NCBI GenBank assembly: GCA_947172415.1
Contig: OX359193.1
Location: forward strand, 2,846,501 to 2,910,500
Origin: Chondrosia reniformis
Taxonomy: Eukaryota; Porifera; Demospongiae; Chondrillida; Chondrillidae
Reading direction: 5' to 3'
DNA length: 64,000 nt
In this document: piece by piece, positions 1 through 11,900 of the stretch
Layout of the letters: the number at the start of each line of letters is the position of its first letter
How positions within the stretch are numbered: the stretch's first letter is position 1
Notes under the pieces: model-generated
Database searches by the model: none
Told to the model about the DNA's origin: nothing
What the model saw: the letters and a program-made list of their open reading frames with translations, nothing else
Position numbers and translations under genes: made by a program

Positions 1-75
1 ATGCATAAATGCTGTTTCAAAGATTTCTCTCCTAGCATCTATGCATATTTGTTATACCCATAACTAAAAAGCTTG

Positions 76-746
76 GATGACTGGGTTCCTGTTCACAGAG
101 TGGCTGTAGTTTTGATCAACACATCAAGCAGACGATAAACCGTTATGTCTTACTGCTATGGACAATTTAACCGGTCATTTTCCAGATATCACCCTTGAGT
201 GTGTGGAACTGCACTAATTGTCACCAAATACAAAACGTCACCTGAAGACTCTTGATGCTGGGATTATTCAAGGCCTGGTATCAAAGATCTCATTTAAATG
301 GATTCACTGAACTAGTAGAAAAAGAAAAGAAGCCAGATATCAACTTCAAAGGGGCTATTTGTCTTTTACATTAGTCTGCAGAAACAGTTACTCAAGCCAC
401 AGTAAGCAACTTTTGGAAGGACACTGGTATCTTACCTGAACTTGAAGACCAATAGCTAGAAGTTGATCCAATGCAGAAGCTTCATAGTCTTTGGAATGTT
501 CCTCTTTTTCAGATAGCTAACTGCATGCCAGATTCAAATTACGTAGATATTGATGTAGAAGTAGAAACAGAGGAATTACCATCAGATGATGACATTGTTG
601 CAATGGTACAGAAGGAAGGGGAAGATAATGATGATGGTGGGGCAGACAGTCCCATTCCCATACTAATGCAGGCTATTCATGCTGGAAAGGTCTTACAGCA
701 GTACTGTGATAGTAGGACAGATAGGGAAGACAGTATAGTAGTCTAA
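76..746 (+). pseudogene. Tigger/pogo-type transposase, degenerate C-terminal remnant
   Basis: Translation across several stops and frame changes gives the tail of a pogo/Tigger (CENP-B/jerky-like) DDE transposase. In order it reads an 'N-F-T-G-H-F' block, 'LSPNTKRHLKTLDAGIIQGL' (the family's PPNTT..LQPLDQGII motif), 'TVTQATVSNFWKDTGILPE' (the family's W..v...ti.nCw.ktGi), and an acidic tail with 'DDDIVAMVQKE'. The last 91 residues (471-746) are open; the upstream part is broken. The catalytic first Asp and the DNA-binding domain are absent. It lies upstream of the first visible PIGS exon and looks like a dead insertion. The family call is moderately secure; the exact subfamily is not. Confidence 0.7.
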
Positions 747-2659
747 AGGAAGTTGGAGAAAACATTTGAAGAAAGGAAATCACAGACTTCCTTATTTGAT
801 TATTTTATTACAAAATGAACTCACACTATTCTATGCTTTATAACAAGATTTTATTTAGCTGGCTATATAATATTCAAGTCAAAAGTAACTTACAGTTTGC
901 CGCAAAATTCCACACGTATTTTTATGGAATCTCCACGTACGTCCGCACTGCTATCTGCAATTACCCATACTGCCTTCCGTGGTTACGGGCGTTATTATAA
1001 TATATACCTTTATAGAGGGTCATCTTTCGACTTTTAAAATGTCTAAAGTCTTGCTGTGTGACACTGTATAAGTCGAAAGATGACCTTTTCTAAAGATAAG
1101 TTCGACGCAGTTAGATAGAAGGAATCCTTACGTACGTACTAGTTGCTTTCGGACCAGTGCAGATTTCCGCGGATGGCTGTGCAGAAATCTGTAAAAGTCC
1201 GTACAGGTAACTGTGGTTTACAGCATCCGCGGTTTCCAGGAAACTGCGGAAAACTCTAAGTTACTTTTATACTGTATATGTGATATTTGTTGAATCTGCC
1301 AAACCAAATATACCACGACAGATCAACAGGGTTACACTGTATAATTTAGCTGCAAAAGTTTCCAACTTTCATTTGTTTTTACGGACCCTGTCCCCAATCC
1401 ATAGATGAATCGATCTATTGTTCCATATAAAAAGGCAGAAGAGAGCAAGTGACTGCATTTACTCATTGACTCCAGTATACAAGGAAGATTCCTGCCCTAC
1501 CCAGCACAACTATATTATACTGTGTTGCAAGTGTGACTGGAGCAGTCATTTCTGGAACTGCACCTACTGGAACTGCGCCTGTATGATGGCACTCTATAGA
1601 CTCTTGCTCTGCGGAGATTGTACACTGATGAAGGAACCTCTACATAGTACATATAGGTATAGCAAGTTGGTCCTTTGTACCAGAGCTGACTTAAATGTTG
1701 TGTGCAGACAGCTCTGCTATGGAGTACTTTGCACTGAAAGTGATAATGGTCCTGCCTACAAAAGCCCCACCCAAACTCCAGAGCCCAAGACCACACACTT
1801 AACCTAGGCTATCGTTTAAAGTTACAGGGCAATATAGACATCAACACCTTTCTAATGGTAGATCGTACCATTCAGCACTAACTCCCCCCTGAGACTGCAG
1901 CAACAGAACATTGGAAACCAACTGGCCCATACCTTCGGAAAGCAAATTACTGGCTTCCCTATTGACCATCACAGAAAATGGCAATGGTTGTGTACTTTTC
2001 TCTGAGTAAATACTTGCAGGAAACTCTTAAAAGATACACCCAAAAAACCACCTGTTTTTAGCAGCCTTTTTTGAGCCCAACACATTGACAGAGGAAACCC
2101 ACATCTTCTACCTGGAGATGTGATGGCACACTGTGGCTTTAGATAGGCTCCAGCTTGTGTTACTAGCAATCGTGATTGCATTATGCATCACTGAAAAGTT
2201 GTACATTTTGCATTATAGTATATGGACCGACCACTTCTCTAAAACCCTATAGACCTGGACTTCAACTTTACATAAAATTGTTCCATAATAGTGTATTAGC
2301 AGAATTAAAATGATATAATTTGCTGTAATATTGTTAACAATGAAAGTTAATATTCTTGAGGTTTTGCAGTATATTTCAAACTTGTTTTTAATGATTGAAA
2401 ACTACTTTGCTACCTTCAATTGGGTTAGTTGCTTTTCAAGTTAGTCTAATAAGCCTGGTTATACTGAACACTTCTCATTTAACCATAGATTTGTTTCCTA
2501 CATAGGCAGTGGGTTCATAATTTTGGACAGTACGGTAAAAGCTCCCCATCTTTCAGTTAATCAACTGCTTGTGCCTTTTGATGTGGAAAGTACGTAGGTA
2601 TCTTGCTGTAATCATGCAACCTACTGTAATGTAAGCACACTAACCTTTAAGATTTGCAG
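747..2659. other. Non-coding stretch before the first visible PIGS exon
   Basis: AT-rich sequence with short open frames that have no recognisable domain. The only structure I could place is the small hairpin repeat at 1014-1133. The missing N-terminal PIGS exons were looked for here and not found, so this is probably part of a PIGS intron. Confidence 0.4.
1014..1133. repeat. Short MITE-like hairpin with hAT-like terminus
   Basis: GTCATCTTTCGACTT near 1020 is mirrored by AAGTCGAAAGATGAC near 1070, forming a hairpin. It is followed by TTCGACGCAGTTAGATAGAAGGAATCCTTA. A similar end occurs at 28068-28100, next to the hAT-like transposase pseudogene, and again in inverted form near 53950-54005. 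This suggests a small non-autonomous relative of that element; inference from shared ends only. Confidence 0.45.
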
Positions 2660-2989
2660 GAATCCATTGTTCATGTACAAAGTATTCTGGAAACCCTTGT
2701 CATTGTGCCACAAGAGCTGGGTAGTTTTCATCAGTCTCTTATTAAAGAGAAGAAGGTAAGTGAATAGTAAAATAATAACTAGGCTTTCCATGTCTTAAAA
2801 ATGATATCCTAATTATAATGTAGATATATTTTTAAGTCCACGTACTCCCCTCTCACATGTACGCCATCATACAGTAGTTGCTTAATTCTTTGATTATACG
2901 TATGTTATTGTCTACGTTTCTGTTTCTTTCGTCACACAACCTACAGACTAGCAAAAAGGAACCTATGCGAGTTTTGAAGTCATCTAGAA
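2660..2989 (+). CDS. PIGS: PIGS exons at 2660-2755 and 2947-2989
   Basis: The first exon follows 'gatttgcag', encodes [17 protein letters not shown]..., and ends AAG|gtaagt in phase 0. It aligns with the IVQVAQAM.. helix of vertebrate PIGS. The second follows 'cctacag', encodes [14 protein letters not shown] and ends A|gtatgt in phase 1, matching the RRPLKSS segment. Confidence 0.88.
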
Positions 2990-5900
2990 GTATGTTTGTT
3001 AATTCTACAAATGTTTATTATCTGGGACCATATGTTTAGTGTTTATTATTAGTATAGTCACTGAATCTTATCTTTAGATGTCCACTGCAATGTAATAGGT
3101 TTATGCCTCAAATAGCCTAATAAATACAGAACCAAAAATGTATATCTAGTACTAAAACAAGTATTTTGAGTTTAAAAACACGTGGGGCTGCCGCCCCCCG
3201 AATTAACTCGAACTACTTGGCCGCATCCTTGGGCTTTAATATATATATTCTTAATCCTAACGATTGAGGATGTTTTAGTGTCCTGAACATTATAAATAGC
3301 GACAGAAAAGCTTTGTTAACTAAAGCTTCCTGAACGACGCCATTTGCAAAACGATGTATTGACGTATAACTTTATTGTTGTAACAGTTGTGTATGAACCT
3401 GTATTATACATATATCGACGTATAAATAAAGTGTTATAATAGTTGCGTATCAACCCATATTATATATATACATATATATATATATACAGTACAAGTTAAA
3501 ATATACTAAGGTAACAGTTTGCAAATATAATATAAAAATGGTGTTTGGTGGACTTGATTGGCGTGTTGATTCGAGTTGAGTCAAGTCGAGTGGAGTTGAG
3601 TTGAGCTGATTTGAGCATTGCCATTCGAACATTGTCTACAGCATATCTTCGATCGAGGTTAACGATTGTCCCGAACCGCCGGAGACTCAGTCGGCTAGTC
3701 AGCCAGGAGATCCCTCCCGCGCCCAGTGCTCGATCTGCCTGCAAACGATGCCATTAACGAGAGCAGGGCTCATCCGAGTGCACGGCACGGTGGAAGATTG
3801 GTGTCCAGGCTCACGGAAACCTTCATCCTCGCTGCCCCAGAGGGAGACGACCCCTGCTCAGGAATTTCGTCCTAGAAGGCCATCGGTGAACATCCTTAAG
3901 CGTATCCCCCGGGCATCCTGAGACCAGTCTGACAGAAAGTTAGCCTCTATCCTCAACCAGGTCACAACAGACAACAGTGCAGCTTCATGGGATCGTCTCT
4001 TCCATTTCGCTTCTCGTTGCCTTCGTGCACCGAAGCGAGGTGGACATCGTAGAGGTCTGGCCTCCCATGTAAACCAGATGATAAGGGGGGAAGTGGATCC
4101 AGATACTTCCCGACAGAGGTCAGTCAAGCAGCGCCACAGACCAGCCCAGGACCCCCTGGAGACCCTTGCAGTTAGAGTGGCATCGAAACTGAAAGAGGGG
4201 GATTTTAAGGGGGCAGTCCGTCTTGCCAGTTCGGAAAACTCTGTCGCTGAACTCAGTGACAGAACCCTTCAGGCCCTCAAGGAAAAACACCCTGCACCCC
4301 ATCCCAATTCTAGCCCCCCCCCCTGCTCCCACTGGGGGACAAGCTGTCCAGGTGTCTCCGAAGGAGGTGGCTAGGGCTATCCGTTCCTTCCCCTGCGCGT
4401 CAGCGGGTGGCCCAGATGGACTTCGCCCACAACCCCTCAAAGACATGATTGGCACTGATGGGGAGGGGGGAGGCCCTCAATTGTTGAGGGCGCTCACCTC
4501 ATTTACCAACCTGATCTTAGAGGGCAAGGCTTAATCCAACGTATGCCCCTATTTCTTTGGAGCTTCTTTAATAGCTCTGGAGAAGAAGGACGGTGGGGTT
4601 AGGCCTATTGCTGTTGGCTGTACACTTCGACGCATGGTAGCCAAATGCGCAGGAAACAGCATCGTGCAGGCAATGGCAGAGCTCTTGGGACCCAGGCAGC
4701 TGGGGTATGGCATTTCACACGGAGCGGAAGCGGCTGTCCATGCCACCCAGATATACCTTCACAACTTGCAGCCACAGCACCTCATCCTGAAGCTGGATTT
4801 TCGGAACGCCTTTAACTGCCTGCACCGGGATAAGATGCTTACGGTAGTTAGAGAGAGGGTGCCTGAGATATTCCCATTCATTCACTCGGCGTATAGCAAC
4901 CCGTCTTGCCTCTTCGTCGGGGAGTCCATCCTTCAGTCATCAGAAGGCGTGCAACAGGGGGACCCTTTGGGTCCCCTGCTGTTCAGCCTCACCATTCATG
5001 AGATGTTACAGCAGTTGAAAGGAGAATTTGGAGTGTTTTACTTAGATGATGGCACACTGGGAGGCAGTCTGGAGGAAGTCCTGAGATATCTACGCATGGT
5101 AGAGCGAGTTGCTGGTGACATGGGTCTCCAGCTGAACCACAGTAAGTCGGAGATAATCTGTGATGACCCTATCACAAGACAGTCAATGCTTGCTGCCTTT
5201 CCCGAATTTTGCATTGTGAGCCAAGCCCATGCCACCCTCCTGGGCTCACCCATTGGTAACTCAGTCGAAGGGATCGAGGACACCATCAGAGCCAAAACCG
5301 AAGCTTTGGCAGTGATGGGGGACAGGCTCCGCTTGCTCCACGCACACGATGCATTTTGACTCCTTAGAAATGCTTTCACCTTACCCAAGATGCTCTATAC
5401 TTTGCGAACTGCCCCCTGCTTCCTATCCCCACTGCTCCAGAGCTTCGATGACCCACAGAGATCTCTGCTGGCAGACATCGCCAACATTTCCGTTGATGCC
5501 AATGATCCAGCCTGGGCCCAAGCTGTTCTCCCGGTATGGTCCGGAGGTTTGGGGATTCGGAGTGCATCTCAGCTTGCACCTTCTGCCTTTTTGGCTTCTG
5601 CTGCTGGTTCCTCCGAGCTCACCCACCGGATCCTCCCACCTGGACTACAGGGGGCACCCTGCCCTTCTCATGAGGTGGCGCTCGCTCTCTGGAGTAGTGG
5701 ACACGAGGAGCCCCCTCCATCTACCCCAGTCTTCTTGCCTTCAGAGGTCCTGGGATTCTCCCAGAGTGACATTGGCATAAAGGAACCTCCTGGAGACTGC
5801 TCCGGATGCACCCGCACGGGCGCGCCTGCTTGCTGCTCGTGCAAAGGAGTCGGGAGCTTGGCTGCAGGCCCTTCCTGTATCATCGTTGGGCCTGCGCATG

Positions 5901-8900
5901 GACAGGGAGGTGGTCCGGGTGGCCTTGGGTCTTAGCTTAGGGGTCACACTGTGTCATCCACATGTGTGCCTGCATTGCCAAGCACAAGTGGACCACCGGG
6001 GCCTCCATGGACTAAGTTGCCGCAGGAGCCAGGGCAGACACCCCCGCCATGCTGCCATTAATGATATTGTTAAGAGATCACTAACATCTGCAGGGGTGCC
6101 ATCTCACTTGGAGCCAACCAGCATCTGTCGATCGGACAGGAAACGACCCGATGGAGCCACAGTAATGCCGTGGAAGACAGGCCGGGTCTTAGTGTGGGAC
6201 GTAACCTGTCCCGACACCTATGCCCCCTCCCACATCTCGTTGGCAACCAGAGAAGCAGGCACTGTAGCAGCTCAGGCGGAACAGAGGAAGCGTTTGAAGT
6301 ACACTGAGCTGGAAGCTAGTCACCACTTCGTTCCAATGGCCATAGAAACTGCAGGAGTCTGTGGTCCGGAGGCCCTGCATTTCTTCTGTGAACTTGGACA
6401 CCGCCTCAAGGCAGAAACAGGAGAGTCACGTTCCCTCCAATTCCTCTTCCAGAGGATCTCGGTTGCCATGTAGAGGGGCAATGCAGCTGCTGTACTGGGC
6501 ACAATCAAAGACAATCGCATTGACAATGTTTTCAATCCTTAATTTCAATTTCAATTAGAACATGTACAGTAAATTCTTACTTGACAATCTTATTTACATA
6601 TTGGTTTACTTATGTATTCATTATTAAGTTTGCAAAATAATCCTAATGTAATTAAATAAATAAATAAATAAATAATACATATGACTCCAAAAGAGGACCT
6701 AGAAAGAAAATGGGCATATCATCATAAAGTTTAGGTATAAAACTCATTTTAAATTAAGGGATTTTTTATTTAGGTCTCTGTTTGGTAGAAAACGGAGAAC
6801 AAAGTCTGCATATAAAATGCCATAGGACTATAGAAAACCTATAGGAAATTTATATTGAAACCAGATGTTATATTGATAAAAATTTTGAATTGGTCAGATC
6901 ACTTTGAAACCAACATATGTCATGGTACTTGTCTATGACAAACATCTGGCGAAATGTTTTTTTAATTAAAATTGCACAATAATCAAGATATAATGAAGAA
7001 TTCAAGGTTATGATTGTGCAATCTGGTGATGTATTATGATGTTTTTGTATTGCGTCACCGACACCCTCATATGTCGCTCCATACATGCACATTTTGTGAA
7101 TCTGTGACATTGCATAAACGTCACCTCATCGTTGCAAAAGAAGATCATCCTTTTGTGAACGCCTATGACAAGTCGTCACTCTCCTACGAAAAGAGCTACC
7201 GAACAGGCGAGTTGTAGCGAAGGTTGGATAAAGCGTTTTTGTATACGTTCTCATCAAGTTTGAGGTAGAGTTATTCCTATGTTGATGTGAAAGACTAAGT
7301 TCGTTTGGTTGACCGTATTACTGTGGTAATTTAAGCTCTGTCTTCTCTCCTTACGTTATCTGTTATTATTTTTACTTATCTATGTGTATCATTACGAGAA
7401 TAAAGCCTTGTTAGTGTCAGCAACATGAATTTACTAATTTCCTATTTATACTGACTTGTATTCCCATTCCTCATGTACTGCTGATGAAGACCTCTGGGTT
7501 GAAATGTCCAGAATTAGCAAATTCATGTTGCTGACGTTCAATAAGGCTTCTTATCCATGTGTATACGTTTTCCATTTGTACATACAGTAGAATCTCATAA
7601 CAAAATTCCTCATAGCAAATGTCTAGTATAGTAAAATACTTTGCTAGCTAATTACATTCAAGTGCACTACACAGTGAAAGTTACTGGCAAATATATATAA
7701 TGTTAAAATGACAATCAAGTACTAGCTATTCAGTGCAAGTTACAAATTTAAAGAGATCCAAGTGACCCCTAGGATAATCAGTATTTTAAATAGTACGTAT
7801 AGTTGTAGGCTTTGAAATCCGCAACTACTGCATAGAGAGTAGTAGTTGATACAGATCATCCAATTGCAAGGTAGAACACATGGCCTACCAATTACCTTTT
7901 CACACCTTAGTATAGATTGAAGATGATGCATCTGCATGCAATATTTCAGCAAAGGTTCCAGTCTGAAAGGGGTCTCAGCTAATAACCACAGCAGATTTGA
8001 TTTACCTTGTGAGGGAGCTAAGAATACCAGCGGTTGGTTGCATGCATTCGCATAATCAACAGGATTACAGACGATTTGGTAACTTTCACACAGGGACATA
8101 AAAGCTGGGGCCTTTATTTCATGAACAATGTCCCTTGTGTGCAAGTTACCAAATCGTCTCTAACCCTGTTGTTTATGCGAATGCATGCAACCAACCAACG
8201 GAACTCCTAGCTCACACTCAAGGCAAGTCAAATGTGCAGTGATTATTGGCTGAGACCCCTTGCATGAGACTGGAAGTTTTGCTGAAAATGACATGCAGAT
8301 GCATCATCTTCAGTCTATACTAAGGTGTGAAAAGGTAATTGGAAGGCCATGTGTTTAACCTTGTATGATCTGTAGAGACTACTACTCTGTATGTTGAAAA
8401 TTTCAGTGTGGCTAAAGTCTTGTAGCGTTTAATATACCTGATTGTGATTATATTGGGAGTCATTTGCATCTGTATTATATTATATACCTCAGTTTGATTA
8501 TTTTGGGAGTCACTTGGTCCGTGTATAAATTTGTAACTTGCACTGTGTAGTACTTGATTGTATTTAAATATGCACACTCCTATATATATATATATTTTTG
8601 TAACATGAAGCCATATAACATAAACAGCTAATGAAAACAATATAAGGGGCTTCCTGAGGCAGCCCCTAAAAATTATGGCAATTCACAGTGAGTCACTTGA
8701 TAAAAATGGCCTATCACATGGAAAAAATATGCACGGCAGACGGGGATGTCCCAGTAACTTAGACAACTAGATAATAGAGGTTCAATTGTATTCATTTTCA
8801 TATACTTTAAATCTTGATATACTAATGTTTCATTCAGACGGTAGAATCAGAAATAACCTAGGAGTTTATTGATGTGATTTGCTAGCCAGGAATGAATAGG

Positions 8901-11900
8901 AATTAAGCCAAACATGAGAATGACCAGCAATGAAGAGGGAAGTGGTACACACTTAAGACATTAGGAGAGGGGAAAATATGGTGTAATACAAAAATTAAAT
9001 GACAGCATTAGATGTCATGTATGCATTCTAGGGAAGGATAAAAATTAAAATTAGTTTGAAAATATAGTACGTACATGACAACTTTTACTAAGGCTGGAAT
9101 GCAGTGTGAAGAGGTTTACTGGTAAACAGAGGACGTTTAACATGTAAACGTGAGGTATAATTGTTCCATCACTTCCATTCAAGGAGTCCCTGTGATTTAA
9201 TGTGTATATATAGACTCTAAGAATAGTCTCTGGTGGGTAGTATGGGTGACGTGCTCCAACAAGCCATCCAAACAAGAGGTCCATCTGACTCTACCTCTAC
9301 CGCAAACTAGATACTTGGCTGAATACTGTTAAGGTGGCTCTTAAAACCTCATATTCTATTGGATGGAAGTGCTGTCTGTTTTTCCACTGCTCCCCTCTCC
9401 TTATAGTTAGCTGTATTTATGGGAAGGTTTGGTAAACACATGTCACATAAAATCCTGAAATTACAAGGTAAGTAATCACATTAGGAGAATTATGAATGTA
9501 GCAAAAAGAATTTATCATCTCTAATTAAAGAATAGAGATGTCTGATTCACTTACCACCAACTGCTTATTATCTCTCTTTCCATCTGTACTTAATATTGTT
9601 GGAGCATGATTATTTGATGTTTGATTCACTTGGCCTAACCATTACCATCAATGAATATTAACACCACTGTCACTTATGTATGTGTATCATTACTTTATCA
9701 TTTTATAGCAAGATTATAGTGTATAATGTATAAACACCTAGTGGGATGTATAAACGTCCTGGGGCATTTGTTAGTAGGCATACCAAATCAGGTAAAAATT
9801 GAAATCAATGCAAACTGGTTTCACTCTTAAAATTGATATCGTACAATCAGCAGGGTTTCGTTTGTTGTAATTTCTGTGCCACTCTTCAAAATTCCTAGTG
9901 GTCCGGTTCTTGCTCTGTTCCGTTCATCTAGGAACCTTTATAAAGGAATACTGATCGACTTCCTTCTTAACGAGGGCAGCGAATTATTTCTTAAGGGACA
10001 GACAGAGCTTTGAGGGAGCATTTTCCTTCTTTCTTGTCGATCTGGTACAGTGGATGTAGAATTTCCTGCTAGAAAGTCAAAACTTGGAGTATTTTATACA
10101 GTTAAACAGTGTATTAATGTGTATTTTTAGAGCAACGGCTGTTAAGATAAATGCTATTTCCTATATAAAATTTATGTGCACTGTCAGTAACCAACATTAA
10201 GAGACTAAAACCTTATTTATTGATACTGAATACATATAAATAGTCAGTCCTGATATCAGTACTGTAGCCACAGCATTTTAAGAGAATTGCTTAAATAAAG
10301 CTTGGGGGTGTCTAAAAACTGTTACTACGAATTCATAGGTGGTCATATAATTTGTTAGTTTAGTCAAACAACAGAGAACTAAGGAGGACCAGTCTTCTGT
10401 CGGGAGACTGAGACCTCAAACTGAGGCTCTGATTCTCGTAGCCCACGATGATGTGCTGCACCCTAGGTGGTACCAAAACAGGATTCCGAAGTATTCTAGC
10501 CTCCTAATGTGCAGAGAATGTGGCAAGGCTCTGGAAACAGTCAAACACATACTAAATATGTGCAAGTCCAAGGGATTTTCTCTACAAAGAGAGGCATAAC
10601 CAGGCAATACTGACAGTGTTGTGGAGATTGTTGAAAGAATATGGGTTCAAGCAGTAAGAGCCCTGGTACTACTTAGTAGCTAAACCAGTCAATGAGAATA
10701 AGTCTGTCAGACTCTTGTGGGTTCTTAGTATCCCTACAGATGAAGAAATGACAGAAAGAAGACAAGACTTAGTGGTTGAGGATCAGCTATGTAAGTCCAT
10801 CTTCATTATTGAGATGTCAGTTCCTACTGACAACAATCTTAATGGAAGAAAGGCAAGAGAAGTTCCAAAAGTACCTGAAACTGGTGGCTGAGATGAGCAA
10901 ACATGGGGCTACTGAATTAAGGTAATCCCGATGATAATTGGAGCTTTGGGACTGTGGATATGCTCCCACAAGATCTGAGGAGCATTCCAAAGCTGTCAAA
11001 AGGTGCAGTAGGAGTGATGAGAGCCATGCAGAGATCTGTTCTCTGTTCGGCTTTAAGGATTTTGAGGAGGCATCTATCTGTTGAGGGATTGGGTCCTGGG
11101 CGAAATTAAGTAGCCCCGTCCCAGTCCTTGCCTGTTAACCTCTGGAAAGTAGTGGTGGATTGGTGTATGGAGGTACTCCCTCCTATTATGACGGTCAACT
11201 TTGACCCAATGCGCACCTCTCTGCTGCTGCCGGAAGGTGGCAAAGCCTGGGCTTCTGGTTATAAACCAAAGAAGGAAAACATGACTGACTGAGGATTGTC
11301 CAAGACAGAAACGCCTTGCCTTAGTAAACTAAGGCAAGGAGTGACAAGGTTCTCCGTTAATGCTTTTGTTTGTAAGACAAGCTTCAGCTAGTAGTATACA
11401 TCAGAGATAGTGGCTACCTTTTTTGTAGGTTACAGGCTCTCATTTACTCTATTGGTGGCTGATCCAAATGAATGTAATGTACATTGGAATATTGATGAGA
11501 TTATCACTGGTATGTATTAATACATACACATATATATTACCTTTTGTAAATAAGAATACACATTGTACTTAATGCAAGTTAAATTGAAATGTGTTTACAA
11601 TTTTAGACTTGTTGGAACCTTTGTTGGCTGATTTAAAAGATGTTTCCTTTTCCAACTTTTCTGTGGAATCCCAGGTAAGGCATTTTTTGGTTACATTGTA
11701 AGAATTGTTGCCTTGTATTGGAAAAGCTCTTTTATGGGTTGATTACAAAGCATCTACTTTGATTGTTGTTAAAAAGTATAAAGTACTCTCACTAGTATAT
11801 TAATTATGTACCTAGGTGTATGTACCTCTGGTACTTTGAAGGAAGTCAGTGACATTTTATAATGTAGAGTTTACAATTCTTGCTCTGATTAGTTTCGTTA

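Noticed and set aside
1418-1807. 129-residue open frame (+) and 93-residue frame (-) with many Cys
   Set aside because: Overlapping frames on both strands with no domain or splice context; biased composition only.
11429-11441. Alternative splice acceptor 'ttacag' at 11430-11435 for the third visible PIGS exon
   Set aside because: Using it shifts the frame to a stop and loses the family match; the acceptor at 11428 gives the correct phase.
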